Source: SCTD01 sp046593875 (lineage in GTDB: Bacteria; Actinomycetota; Actinomycetes; Mycobacteriales; SCTD01). From it: a stretch of 16,065 nt of DNA. The stretch lies in assembly GCA_046593875.1 (NCBI GenBank), contig JBKJQQ010000194.1, forward strand, positions 1 through 16,065, written 5' to 3'. Of the stretch, positions 6,705 through 14,448 are shown piece after piece (positions within the stretch are counted from its first letter, which is position 1; every line of letters begins with the position of its first letter). A model generated the notes under the pieces. The model was not told where the DNA came from. It saw nothing but the letters and a program-made list of their open reading frames with translations, and searched no databases. Position numbers and translations under genes: made by a program.

Positions 6705-8422
6705 CGGACGGTCTGCTCCAGCAGCCAGTCGCGGCGCCCGCTCAGCACCTCGACGGGGGCCGCGGCCGACGGCGGGCCGGGGACGGCCTTGCGCAGCCGG
6801 GCGTGGACAGCGCCGTGCGGTGCGCCCGTACGTGCCGCGAGTTGTCCTACCAGGCTGTTGATCTCGCGCCGAAGGTCGCCCGCAGCGCGCCACGAACGGG
6901 CGTCCGGGTCGTCCAGGGCGACGGCGTCCACCTCCTCCTCCCGCGAGCTGGACGCGCGCTTGCGGTGCTCGGTGTCGCGCCGCGCCAGCAGCGCCGCGGT
7001 CTGCTCGGCCGACAGCAGCCCGGGCAATCCGAGGAACTCCTCGTCCTCTCCCGTCAGCTCCAGCGACGCGACCACGGCCCGGCCACCGTGCAGCACGTGC
7101 GCGAACTCCGCCTCGGCGCCCAGCGCCTGCCACTGCTCGACCGGCTGCTCATCACCGTCGGCCGGGACCAGCGGGTCGTACAGCTCCTCGTCCCCGGCCG
7201 AGGCCGGCGGGGGCAGCACGTGGTTGCGCTCGCTCTCCATCTCGGCGGCCAGCGCCAAGAGCGGGCGCACGGCCGGCAGGAAAACGGTCGCGGACTCCCC
7301 CGGCCGACGACTGCGCACGACGCGGCCGACGGCCTGGGCGAAGAACAACGGCGTCCGGTACGACGTCATCCACGCCAGGCACGCCGCCCGCGGGACGTCG
7401 ACGCCCTCGGAGATCATCCGTACGCAGACCGCGAAGCGCTCGGTGCCCTCGCCGAACGCCGTGATCTTGCGCGAGGCCTTCGGGTCGTCGCTCAGGATCA
7501 GCGCGGGCGTCGTCCCGGTCACCCGCTTGACGATGGCGGCGTAGGCGCGGGCGTCGTCCTGGTCGCTGGCGAGCACGAGCCCTGCGGCGTCGGGCATCCC
7601 AGCCTCCCGCAGGTGGGTCAGGCGCTCGTCCATCGCGGCGATGACGTGCGGCACCCACTCGCCGCCCGGATCCAGGGCGGTCCGCCAGGCGGTGGCCTCG
7701 ACGGCCTTGGTGGAGTCGCCGGTCAGCGAGGCCGAGATGACCTCTCCGGCGCTGTTGCGCCAGCGCGAGACCCCCGTGTAGGCCGCGAAGACCACCGGTC
7801 GCACGACGCCGTCGCGCAGCGCCTCCCGGTAGCCGTAGCCGTAGTCGGCGGTGCTCGCGAGGCCCCCCTCGCCGTCCGGTTCGTACCGGACGAAGGGGAT
7901 CCGCTCGTCGGCTCGGGTGCGGAAGGGCGTACCGGTCAGGCAGACCCGTCGTCGCGCGCCCTCGAAGGCGAACGCGACGGCCTCGCCCCACGAGAGCCCG
8001 TCGCCGGCGTGGTGGACCTCGTCCAGGACGACCAGCGTGCGCTTGGCGCGGGTGCGCGCCTCGTGGATCGCCGGCCGGGCGGCGACCTGGGCGTAGGTCG
8101 TGACGTAGCCCTGCAGGTCGGGGCGGACCGGTCCGACGCTGTTGGGCAGGGTGGGGTCCAGCCCGATCCCGAGCGACAGCGCCGCCTCGGCCCACTGGGT
8201 GCGCAGGTGGTCGGTCGGGCACACGACGACCAGGCGGTCGACGACCCGCGCGGCCAGCAGCTCGGCCGCCAGCGCCAGCGCGAACGCGGTCTTGCCGGCG
8301 CCCGGCGTCGCGGTGACCAGGAAGTCCTGCGCGGCCCGCTCGCGGTAGGCCTGCAGGGCCTCGCGCTGCCAGGCGCGCATCGGCCGCCCCGAGGGCGCGG
8401 GCGTCAAGGAGGGGGCGGTCAC
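6701..8422 (-). CDS. DEAD/DEAH-box superfamily 2 helicase
   Basis: 573-residue ATP-dependent nucleic-acid helicase or translocase of the SSL2/RadD-like group (COG1061 style). Seen in order: Q-like RAWQREAL (16-23), Walker A TPGAGKT (39-45), CPTDHLRTQW motif Ia, DEVHH (134-138) Walker B, GTPFR (164-168) motif III, then domain 2 with MISEGVDVPR (336-345, motif V) and QAVGRVVR (363-370, motif VI with arginine fingers). The C-terminal approximately 170 residues are charged and unrecognised. Start GTG 8422 keeps the usual short N-terminal extension; ATG 8380 is possible. It lies 23 bases downstream of the DUF3097 gene, and a TAGACT box between them hints at an additional promoter. Its stop overlaps the convergent small gene. 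Likely role DNA repair or processing; substrate not known. Confidence 0.93.
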   Translation of the reverse strand: MTAPSLTPAPSGRPMRAWQREALQAYRERAAQDFLVTATPGAGKTAFALALAAELLAARVVDRLVVVCPTDHLRTQWAEAALSLGIGLDPTLPNSVGPVRPDLQGYVTTYAQVAARPAIHEARTRAKRTLVVLDEVHHAGDGLSWGEAVAFAFEGARRRVCLTGTPFRTRADERIPFVRYEPDGEGGLASTADYGYGYREALRDGVVRPVVFAAYTGVSRWRNSAGEVISASLTGDSTKAVEATAWRTALDPGGEWVPHVIAAMDERLTHLREAGMPDAAGLVLASDQDDARAYAAIVKRVTGTTPALILSDDPKASRKITAFGEGTERFAVCVRMISEGVDVPRAACLAWMTSYRTPLFFAQAVGRVVRSRRPGESATVFLPAVRPLLALAAEMESERNHVLPPPASAGDEELYDPLVPADGDEQPVEQWQALGAEAEFAHVLHGGRAVVASLELTGEDEEFLGLPGLLSAEQTAALLARRDTEHRKRASSSREEEVDAVALDDPDARSWRAAGDLRREINSLVGQLAARTGAPHGAVHARLRKAVPGPPSAAAPVEVLSGRRDWLLEQTVR

Positions 8423-8432
8423 GAGGGTGGCG

Positions 8433-8438
8433 AGTCTA
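8433..8438 (-). promoter_or_regulatory. Putative -10 box of the helicase gene (TAGACT)
   Basis: TAGACT on the minus strand lies 10 bases before GTG 8422, in the 23-base gap after the DUF3097 stop. It would yield an almost leaderless transcript. There is no Shine-Dalgarno before this start, which agrees with that. No -35 box is obvious. Confidence 0.35.
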
Positions 8439-8445
8439 GGGAGCG

Positions 8446-9252
8446 TCAGGGGGCGGTGACGAAGTCGATCAGCATCTCGACCGAGCGCAGGATCGGGACC
8501 TCGAGGTCGGCGTAGGAGTCGACCCCTGCGAGCACCCGCTGCCAGCCCTGCCAGCTCTGGCCCCAGCCGAGCGCGGCGCAGACGCCCTCCTTCCAGGGCT
8601 GTCCCTTCGGGACGACCGGCCACGCCGCGATGCCGACCGCGGCGGGCTTCACGGCCTGCCAGACGTCGACGTACGGGTGGCCGGTGACCAGCACGTGCGG
8701 GTGACTGACCCCCGCGACGATGCGGCTCTCCTTGCTCCCCGGGACGAGGTGGTCGACCAGGACGCCGAGGCGGCGGCCGGGGCCGGGGCCGAAGGAACGG
8801 ACCAGCGCGGCGAGGTCGTCCACGCCGTCCAGCGGCTCGACGACGACGCCCTCGACGCGCAGGTCGTGGCCCCAGACCCGCTCGACCAGCTCGGCGTCGT
8901 GGGTGCCCTCGACCCAGACCCGGCTGGCCTTGGCGACCTGGGCCTTGAGCCCCTGGACGGCGACCGAGCCCGAGGCCGTACGACGGGCGGTCGACGGCGT
9001 GCGCGCGATCGGCCGGGTGAGCGTGACCGCGGCACCGTCCAGCAGGAAGCCGGCCACCTCCAGCGGGAAGACGCGGACCTTGCCGTGCCGGTCCTCCAGG
9101 CCGACCCGCTCCTTGTCGCACTCCACGACCGCACCGCAGAAGCCGGTGCCGGCCTCCTCGACCACCAGGCCGGGCTCGGCGGAGACCACCTCGACGACCC
9201 GGCGCGGTGGCCGGGCGGTCACGAGCGAAGGGTCGTACTGGCGACTGCGCAT
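8446..9252 (-). CDS. DUF3097-family protein, possible TOPRIM-like fold
   Basis: 268 residues, matching the actinobacterial DUF3097 family in length and motifs such as RVWVEGTHDAELVE, VVVEPLDGVDDL, GVLVDHLVPGSKESRI and GHPYVDVWQAVKP. The EGTHDAELVE segment (115-124), followed about 50 residues later by an acidic LVDHL strand (165-169), resembles the Glu and Asp-x-Asp metal sites of TOPRIM domains, which cut or join nucleic acid; that reading is my inference. The N-terminal 100 residues look like a small beta-rich domain. Start ATG 9252 gives MRSRQYDP. It is preceded by the surface phosphodiesterase gene (10-base gap) and followed by the helicase gene, so a role with the helicase in DNA metabolism is plausible. 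Biochemical function is not established. Confidence 0.85.
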   Translation of the reverse strand: MRSRQYDPSLVTARPPRRVVEVVSAEPGLVVEEAGTGFCGAVVECDKERVGLEDRHGKVRVFPLEVAGFLLDGAAVTLTRPIARTPSTARRTASGSVAVQGLKAQVAKASRVWVEGTHDAELVERVWGHDLRVEGVVVEPLDGVDDLAALVRSFGPGPGRRLGVLVDHLVPGSKESRIVAGVSHPHVLVTGHPYVDVWQAVKPAAVGIAAWPVVPKGQPWKEGVCAALGWGQSWQGWQRVLAGVDSYADLEVPILRSVEMLIDFVTAP

Positions 9253-9259
9253 CCTCGGG

Positions 9260-9265
9260 ACGCTA
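9260..9265 (-). promoter_or_regulatory. Putative -10 box TAGCGT built on the upstream stop codon
   Basis: The TAG stop of the phosphodiesterase gene (9265-9263) reads on as TAGCGT, a TAnnnT hexamer, followed by 7 bases and the DUF3097 ATG. There is no usable Shine-Dalgarno. The same arrangement, sharing TAGCGTCC, occurs before the GH13 gene. A -35 box is not visible. Confidence 0.4.
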
Positions 9266-10864
9266 GGGCGCGGAGGTGCTCCCGACCGGCAGCGACACGG
9301 CGCGTCGGCGCCACAGCAGCGCGCCCGTGGCACCGACGACCAGCAGCGCGAGCAGGCCGCCGCCGGCCAGGCCCGTGGCAGGCAGCTGGCCGGGTGCGGG
9401 AGCCGGGGCGGCCGGCGGGGCGGCCGCCGGCGGACGGGCGGCGACGGGGGCCACGGCGGCGCGGGCGCACACCGGGGCGGGCCGGGTCGGGAAGGCCTCG
9501 GTCAGCACTCGCCCGTCGAAGCCGGCGGCGGGCGCCTGCATCCCGAGCAGCCAGGCCGCGGTCGGCGCGAAGTCGGTGTTCTCCGGCTGGCCCGGAAGGC
9601 GCACCGCCCCGGACAGCGCCTCTGCCGGGCCGAGCCGCTGCGCCTTCGCCGCCAGACCGCCGCTGATGATCACGGGGATGCGGAGGGTGGACGTCATGCC
9701 GTGGTTGCCCGGGATCGGGTTGGACAGGTTGCCCGGCTCGCTGATGCGCCGGCCGTCCTTGGCGGTCAGCAGGACGTCGCCGCTGCGCGGACCGGTCTGG
9801 TGCCAGTCGGGGTGGACCTTGCCGACCCAGTGGGCCTCCCCGCCGTCGGCCGGGTTGGGCTGGCGGTAGAGCGCCTCGTCGATCCCGTCGGTGCCGACCG
9901 CGATGTCGCGGATCCGCTTCAGCAGCGCGGGCGCCTGCGGGTCCGCGCGGTTGACCAGGCTGTAGAGCGCGGCGCCGCCGTTCTGCGCGATCTGGACCTT
10001 GCCGGCGAGCATCGGGTCGCGGGCGATGTCGTCGCCGATCGTGACGCTGTCCAGGGGCGCGGAGAAGTCCATCGAGTGGTCTGCGGTGATCATGAAGGCG
10101 GTGCTGTCCCAGCGGCCGCTGCTCTTCAGCTCCTCGACGATCAGGCGCAGCAGCGCATCGGTGCGGACCAGCTGCGTCTCGCGGGCCAGCGGGGCCGCGC
10201 CCGTCGGCAGACCGGCCGTCGCGCCGGCGACCGGGTCGATGTGGCCGGTCCGGTCGATCGAGCCGAGGTTGACGAACAGGAACTCGGGGTCGAGCGCTCG
10301 GCTGACGCGCAGCACCTCGGGGACGGTGCGCTCGTCGAGCGTCAGCCCCAGGCCGGGGATGAACGTCGGGTCGTCGAGGTTGGCGAAGTTGCTGTCGGCG
10401 TCGCGCTTCCCGTCGCCGTTGCGGTCGTGCTCGAGGACGGTGAACAGGTAGTCCTTGCTGGTGACCGCGGCCGTCGTGAGGTCCGGGCACTGATCGGCGG
10501 CCAGCGTGAAGAGGCTGTCGGCCTGCAGCAGCCCGGGCTCGCCGGACTCGAGGTTCTCGTTCTTGCCCGGCACCGGGAAGTTGTTGGCCACGATCCCGGT
10601 CTTGTCGGGGTAGGCGCCGGTCACCATCGTGATGTGGTTCGGGATCGTCTCGGCCACCATGACCGCTCGGCCCTCGGTGTAGGAGGTCCCCTGGGTCGCG
10701 AGCGACTGCAGGAACGGCATCCGCGCGACCTCGTCCGGCCGCAGTCCGTCCAGCGACACGAGGTAGACCCGCGTCGACGGGGCCTCCTGCGCGGAGGCGG
10801 GCAGCCCGGCGACGAGCGGGGCGGCGAGAAGGGGCAGGGCCAGGGCAGGCAGCAGACGGCGCAC
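9263..10864 (-). CDS. Secreted, sortase-anchored phosphodiesterase of the alkaline phosphatase superfamily
   Basis: 533 residues. A signal peptide (1-25, cleavage after ASA) leads into a nucleotide pyrophosphatase/phosphodiesterase-type domain: VSLDGLRP (metal Asp39), ETIPNHITMVTG with nucleophile Thr73, DRTGH (Asp204, His208), ITADHSMD (Asp262, His263) and GNHGM (His388), the expected two-metal set. An EF-hand-like calcium loop DRNGDGKRD spans 147-155. The tail has a Pro/Ala linker, LPATG (494-498), a hydrophobic helix and WRRRAV, a sortase sorting signal, so the enzyme should be fixed to the cell wall. Likely substrates are phosphodiesters or pyrophosphates outside the cell. Start GTG 10864 precedes the signal peptide; GGAGGGGG lies about 15 bases upstream. 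It diverges from the serB unit. No sortase gene is in the window. Confidence 0.9.
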   Translation of the reverse strand: MRRLLPALALPLLAAPLVAGLPASAQEAPSTRVYLVSLDGLRPDEVARMPFLQSLATQGTSYTEGRAVMVAETIPNHITMVTGAYPDKTGIVANNFPVPGKNENLESGEPGLLQADSLFTLAADQCPDLTTAAVTSKDYLFTVLEHDRNGDGKRDADSNFANLDDPTFIPGLGLTLDERTVPEVLRVSRALDPEFLFVNLGSIDRTGHIDPVAGATAGLPTGAAPLARETQLVRTDALLRLIVEELKSSGRWDSTAFMITADHSMDFSAPLDSVTIGDDIARDPMLAGKVQIAQNGGAALYSLVNRADPQAPALLKRIRDIAVGTDGIDEALYRQPNPADGGEAHWVGKVHPDWHQTGPRSGDVLLTAKDGRRISEPGNLSNPIPGNHGMTSTLRIPVIISGGLAAKAQRLGPAEALSGAVRLPGQPENTDFAPTAAWLLGMQAPAAGFDGRVLTEAFPTRPAPVCARAAVAPVAARPPAAAPPAAPAPAPGQLPATGLAGGGLLALLVVGATGALLWRRRAVSLPVGSTSAP

Positions 10865-10917
10865 ACCCCCATGCTGCCCCCTCCGGGTGAACAACGGGTG
10901 GACGACCGCGTCCCGCC

Positions 10918-10923
10918 TAGGCT
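10918..10923 (+). promoter_or_regulatory. Putative -10 box (TAGGCT) of the serB unit
   Basis: TAGGCT ends 8 bases before GTG 10932, so transcription would begin at or very near the start codon. No Shine-Dalgarno precedes that GTG. This box supports GTG 10932 over an ATG at 10887. The -35 region is unclear. Confidence 0.45.
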
Positions 10924-10931
10924 CGACCCCC

Positions 10932-11726
10932 GTGTCCCTCGCCGCGGCCGCCCCTCCGCGCAGCGCCCTGCTCGCTGCCTGGGGCAACGCCTGGCTCGCC
11001 GGTGACGCCAGCCTGCCGGAGCTGCTGAGCAGGGTGACGGCGTACGACGACGGGCACCTGGTCACGGGCCTGGCCGCCGACGACCTCGACCTGGAGCGGG
11101 CGGCCGCGCGGCTGCGGGCGGCCGGCGTGACCCGCCTGCGGGTCGTCCTGCCGGCCCCCGGCGACGCGGTGGGCCTGCCCGGTCCCGGTCCGTTCACCGC
11201 CGCGGCGCTGACGGCCAGCGAGGGCGTGCTGGCCCTGCGCCCGGACGGCGGCGGCACCGGCCTGGTCCCGGCGCTCACCTCGCACGGCTCGCCCTTCGAC
11301 GGCACGGTCACCACGGTGACGTGGCGGGCGTACGACGTGGAGGTCGCCGGTCCCGATCCCGGTCCGTACCTGCACGACGCCGAGCACGACCTGCGCCTCG
11401 GCGTCGTGGAGTGCGCGACGGCGCTGCGGGACCTCGACGTCGCCCGCTGGCGGCCGGACGTCACCGGCGCCTTGCAGGACCTGCGCAAGCAGGCGCGGGC
11501 CGGCATCGACGAGGACGAGCTGCCGAACGGCTACCCCCAGCGCGCCCGGCAGCTGCTCGTGCAGGCGCGGCAGCTGGCCGGCGTGCTGCAGCTGGCCGCC
11601 CAGGACCTCGGCGGGGCGGTCGACACCCGGGAGGCCGCCGGCCGCGAGCAGGCGCTGCGCGCGCTGTCGCGGGTCGTGCGGCGAGCCCACGTCGCCGCCT
11701 ACAACGCCTACGGGCAGGCCGGATGA
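10932..11726 (+). CDS. Conserved hypothetical protein coupled to serB
   Basis: 264 residues, soluble, without a signal peptide or membrane segment. The N-terminal half mixes beta and alpha elements (AARLRAAGVTRLRVVLPAPGD, ASEGVLALRPDGGG), and the C-terminal 120 residues are strongly helical and rich in Arg, Ala and Gln (QRARQLLVQARQLAGVLQLAAQDLG), suggesting a coiled or helical-bundle segment. No catalytic motif is recognised. Its stop overlaps the serB start as ATGA, so the two are translationally coupled and almost certainly one operon; this suggests a conserved link with serine metabolism but says nothing firm about function. Start GTG 10932 is chosen because a TAGGCT box lies 8 bases upstream. 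Confidence 0.85.
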   Translation: MSLAAAAPPRSALLAAWGNAWLAGDASLPELLSRVTAYDDGHLVTGLAADDLDLERAAARLRAAGVTRLRVVLPAPGDAVGLPGPGPFTAAALTASEGVLALRPDGGGTGLVPALTSHGSPFDGTVTTVTWRAYDVEVAGPDPGPYLHDAEHDLRLGVVECATALRDLDVARWRPDVTGALQDLRKQARAGIDEDELPNGYPQRARQLLVQARQLAGVLQLAAQDLGGAVDTREAAGREQALRALSRVVRRAHVAAYNAYGQAG

Positions 11727-12895
11727 GCCTGCTGCTGACCGTGACCGGCAAGGACCGGCCCGGTGTCACGGCCGCGCTGTTCGACGTGCTGGCCGCGCAC
11801 GGCTCGGTGCTGTCGGACGTCGAGCAGGTCGTCGTGCACGACCGGCTGCTGCTCGGCGTGGTCGTGTCCGGAGAGGGTGACGGCGGGCCGGTGCGTGCTG
11901 CGCTCGAGGCACGCGCGGCCGAGCTCGACGTCGAGGTGGAGTTCACGCCGCTGTCCGCCGACGTCCCTGCCGCCGGCGGCGAGCGGCACCACGTCATCGT
12001 GCTGGGAGCTCCCCTGGAGCCGGCCGCCTTCGCCGGGATCGCCCGTCGGCTCGCCTCCTGCGGGGCCAACATCGAGCGGGTCCTGCGGCTGTCGAGCTAC
12101 CCCCTCTCGGCGTACGACCTGCTCGTCTCGGGCGGCGAGACCGGCCGGCTGCGGGCCGAGCTCGCGGCCGAGGCCGTCGTGCAGCAGGTCGACATCGCCG
12201 TCGAGCAGGCCACCCTGTGGCGGCGGGCCCGGCGCCTGGTCGTCATGGACGTCGACTCGACGCTGGTGCAGGGCGAGGTCATCGAGATGCTCGCCGCGCA
12301 GGCGGGGTGCGAGGCCGAGGTCGCCCGCGTGACCGAGCAGGCGATGGCCGGCGAGCTGGACTTCGAGGCCTCGTTGCGCGCCCGCGTCGCCCTGCTGGAG
12401 GGCCTGCCGGTATCGGCCGTCGACATCGTCCGGGCCCAGGTGCGGCTCACGCCCGGAGGCCGGACGCTGGTGCGGACCCTCAAGCGGCTGGGCTACGCCG
12501 TCGGCATCGTCAGCGGCGGGTTCACCGCCGTGACCGACGATCTGAAGGCCGATCTCGGGCTGGACCACGCCCTGTCCAACACCCTCGAGGTGGTCGACGG
12601 CCGGCTCACCGGTCAGGTGCTCGGGCGGGTCGTGGACCGGGCGCGCAAGGCCGAGGCGCTGCGCGAGTTCGCCGCGCTCGAAGGGCTCTCCATGGCACAG
12701 ACGGTCGCGATCGGCGACGGCGCCAACGACCTCGACATGCTCGAGGCGGCCGGCCTGGGCATCGCCTTCAACGCCAAGCCGGTCGTGCGGGAGGCCGCCG
12801 ATGCGGCCCTGTCGGTGCCGTTCCTCGACGCGGTGCTGTTCCTGCTCGGGGTCCCGCGCGAGGAGGTCGAAGCGGCCGACGCCGCCGACGCCTGA
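11723..12895 (+). CDS. serB: Phosphoserine phosphatase with two ACT domains
   Basis: Final step of L-serine synthesis: hydrolysis of O-phospho-L-serine by a cytosolic Mg-dependent HAD phosphatase. The 390-residue protein has two N-terminal ACT regions (about 3-75 and 88-160; first begins LLLTVTGKDRPGVTAALF), as in mycobacterial SerB2, where ACT domains bind amino acids and control activity. HAD motifs: DVDSTLVQGEVIE (Asp176 nucleophile, Asp178), VSGGFT with Ser264, RKAEAL with Lys309, and GDGANDLDM (Asp332, Asp336). ATG 11723 overlaps the upstream stop as ATGA. The gene ends 4 bases from the convergent GH13 gene with no room for a classical terminator. Confidence 0.97.
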   Translation: MSLLLTVTGKDRPGVTAALFDVLAAHGSVLSDVEQVVVHDRLLLGVVVSGEGDGGPVRAALEARAAELDVEVEFTPLSADVPAAGGERHHVIVLGAPLEPAAFAGIARRLASCGANIERVLRLSSYPLSAYDLLVSGGETGRLRAELAAEAVVQQVDIAVEQATLWRRARRLVVMDVDSTLVQGEVIEMLAAQAGCEAEVARVTEQAMAGELDFEASLRARVALLEGLPVSAVDIVRAQVRLTPGGRTLVRTLKRLGYAVGIVSGGFTAVTDDLKADLGLDHALSNTLEVVDGRLTGQVLGRVVDRARKAEALREFAALEGLSMAQTVAIGDGANDLDMLEAAGLGIAFNAKPVVREAADAALSVPFLDAVLFLLGVPREEVEAADAADA

Positions 12896-12899
12896 GCCC

Positions 12900-14435
12900 T
12901 CACGACCTCAGCCACACCGTCGCCTCCGCCGGCACCGTGACCACCCCGTCGACGCTGGCTGCGCCCGGCGCCGAGGACACCAGCAGCTCGCCGGGCAGGG
13001 CGAGCCCCACCGGCTGCTCGCCGGCGTTGAGGACTGCCGTGAGCGGCCCGCGACGCACGCCCAGCAGGTCAGGGCCCAGGTCGAGCAGCTCGACGTCGTC
13101 GTCCGGATCCTGCTGCAGGACAGCGCGTCTGGTGGCCAGCAGCCGCCGGTAGGTCGCGAGCACGGACTCAGGGTCGTCACGCTGGACGTCCGCGGCGAGC
13201 GCCGAGCTGTCGGCGCCGAACGGCAGCCACGGGTCGCCGGTGGTGAAGCCGAAGCCGGGCGACGAGGCCTCCCACGGCATCGGTGTCCGGCAGCCGTCAC
13301 GGCCCTCGATGGCCCCGTCGGTGCGCAGGAAGATCGGGTCCTCGCGTCGGTCGGCGGGGATGTCTGCCTCGTCCAGTCCGAGCTCCTCGCCCTGGTAGAG
13401 GTACGGCGACCCGGGCAGGGCGAGCAGCAGCGCGGTCACGGCGAGGCCACGCCGACGGCCCACGACGCCGCCGCCGAAGCGGGTGACGTGCCGGGTGCGG
13501 TCGTGGTTGGACAGCACCCACGTCCCCGGTGAGAAGTGCTGCAGCGCCAGGTCGATCGTGCGCCGCAGCGGCTCGGCCCCCCACGGCGTCTCCAGCACGG
13601 TGAAGTTGAACGCCTGGTGAAGGCGGGTGTCCGAGACGTAGCGGGCCACCCGCGGGACGTCGCTGAGGAAGACCTCCCCGACCGCCATCCGGTCGCCCTC
13701 GTAGGAGTCCAGCAAGGGTCGCCACTCCTCGTACACCGCCAGGACCTCGTCGCGGTCCCAGACGACCGTGTTGAGGATCGGGTGCTCGTGGCCGGCCGGT
13801 GCGTCCGGGAGGGCGGGGTCCTTGCAGAGCGCCTGGGCCACGTCGATCCGGAAGCCGTCGACGCCCCGGTCGAGCCAGAACCGCAGCACCCGCAGGAACT
13901 CCTCGTGCACCTCGCGATTGCTCCAGTCGAGGTCGGGCTGGGTGCTGTCGAACAGGTGCAGGTACCACTGCCCGGACGGGGACTCGCGCGTCCACGCCGG
14001 CCCGCCGAAGACGCTCCCCCAGTTGTTCGGCGGCGCGTCGCCCACCCCGTCGCGGAACAGGTAGCGCTCCCTCGCCGGCGACGCGGGATCGGCCAGCGCC
14101 TCGCGGAACCACGCGTGCTGGTCCGAGGTGTGGTTCGGCACCACGTCGACGATGAGGCGCAGGCCCTGGGCGTGGGCGTCGGCGAGCAGCCGGTCGAAGC
14201 CCGCCAGGTCGCCGAACAGCGGGTCCACGTCGTCGTAGACCGCGACGTCGTACCCGTGGTCGTGCATCGGCGACGGGTAGAAGGGCGTCAGCCACAGCGC
14301 GTCGACGCCGAGGTCGACCAGGTGCGGCAGCCGGCTGCGGATGCCCTCGAGGTCGCCCACCCCGTCGCCATCACTGTCGGCGAAGCTGCGGACGTACACC
14401 TCGTAGACGACGGCCTCGCGCCACCAGGGACCCAT
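12900..14435 (-). CDS. GH13 alpha-glucosidase / oligo-1,6-glucosidase-like enzyme
   Basis: 511-residue retaining glycoside hydrolase cleaving alpha-glucosidic bonds of maltose, trehalose-like or isomalto-oligosaccharides; no signal peptide, so cytosolic. Seen: calcium-type loop DSDGDGVGD (20-28), DVVPNH (97-102), QPDLDW typical of the oligo-1,6-glucosidase subgroup (166-171), GFRIDVAQAL with nucleophile Asp198, AVGEVFL with acid/base Glu254, and LSNHDRTR with Asp312. Family length is usually 510-570. Start ATG 14435 gives MGPWWREAVVYEVYVRSF, the standard N-terminus. It lies 10 bases after the ferrochelatase stop, and a TAGCGT box overlapping that stop suggests its own leaderless promoter. Exact linkage preference cannot be decided here. 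Confidence 0.95.
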   Translation of the reverse strand: MGPWWREAVVYEVYVRSFADSDGDGVGDLEGIRSRLPHLVDLGVDALWLTPFYPSPMHDHGYDVAVYDDVDPLFGDLAGFDRLLADAHAQGLRLIVDVVPNHTSDQHAWFREALADPASPARERYLFRDGVGDAPPNNWGSVFGGPAWTRESPSGQWYLHLFDSTQPDLDWSNREVHEEFLRVLRFWLDRGVDGFRIDVAQALCKDPALPDAPAGHEHPILNTVVWDRDEVLAVYEEWRPLLDSYEGDRMAVGEVFLSDVPRVARYVSDTRLHQAFNFTVLETPWGAEPLRRTIDLALQHFSPGTWVLSNHDRTRHVTRFGGGVVGRRRGLAVTALLLALPGSPYLYQGEELGLDEADIPADRREDPIFLRTDGAIEGRDGCRTPMPWEASSPGFGFTTGDPWLPFGADSSALAADVQRDDPESVLATYRRLLATRRAVLQQDPDDDVELLDLGPDLLGVRRGPLTAVLNAGEQPVGLALPGELLVSSAPGAASVDGVVTVPAEATVWLRS

Positions 14436-14442
14436 CGCGCGG

Positions 14443-14448
14443 ACGCTA
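14443..14448 (-). promoter_or_regulatory. Putative -10 box TAGCGT built on the upstream stop codon
   Basis: The ferrochelatase stop TAG (14448-14446) continues as TAGCGT, followed by 7 bases and the GH13 ATG at 14435. No Shine-Dalgarno is present. The hexamer, the following CC and the spacing equal those before the DUF3097 gene. No -35 box is seen, so promoter function is unproven. Confidence 0.4.

Noticed and set aside
6362..8515. 717-residue plus-strand open frame across the helicase gene
   Set aside because: No motifs and low-complexity Arg/Gly/Gln composition, while the minus strand encodes all helicase motifs; antisense shadow.
8720..11005. 761-residue plus-strand open frame over DUF3097 and phosphodiesterase genes
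   Set aside because: It spans two real minus-strand genes and has no domain signal; GC-driven open frame.
10867..11506. N-terminal extension of the phosphodiesterase frame far upstream
   Set aside because: The extension is Arg/Ser-rich and overlaps the coupled gene before serB; a signal peptide begins right at GTG 10864.
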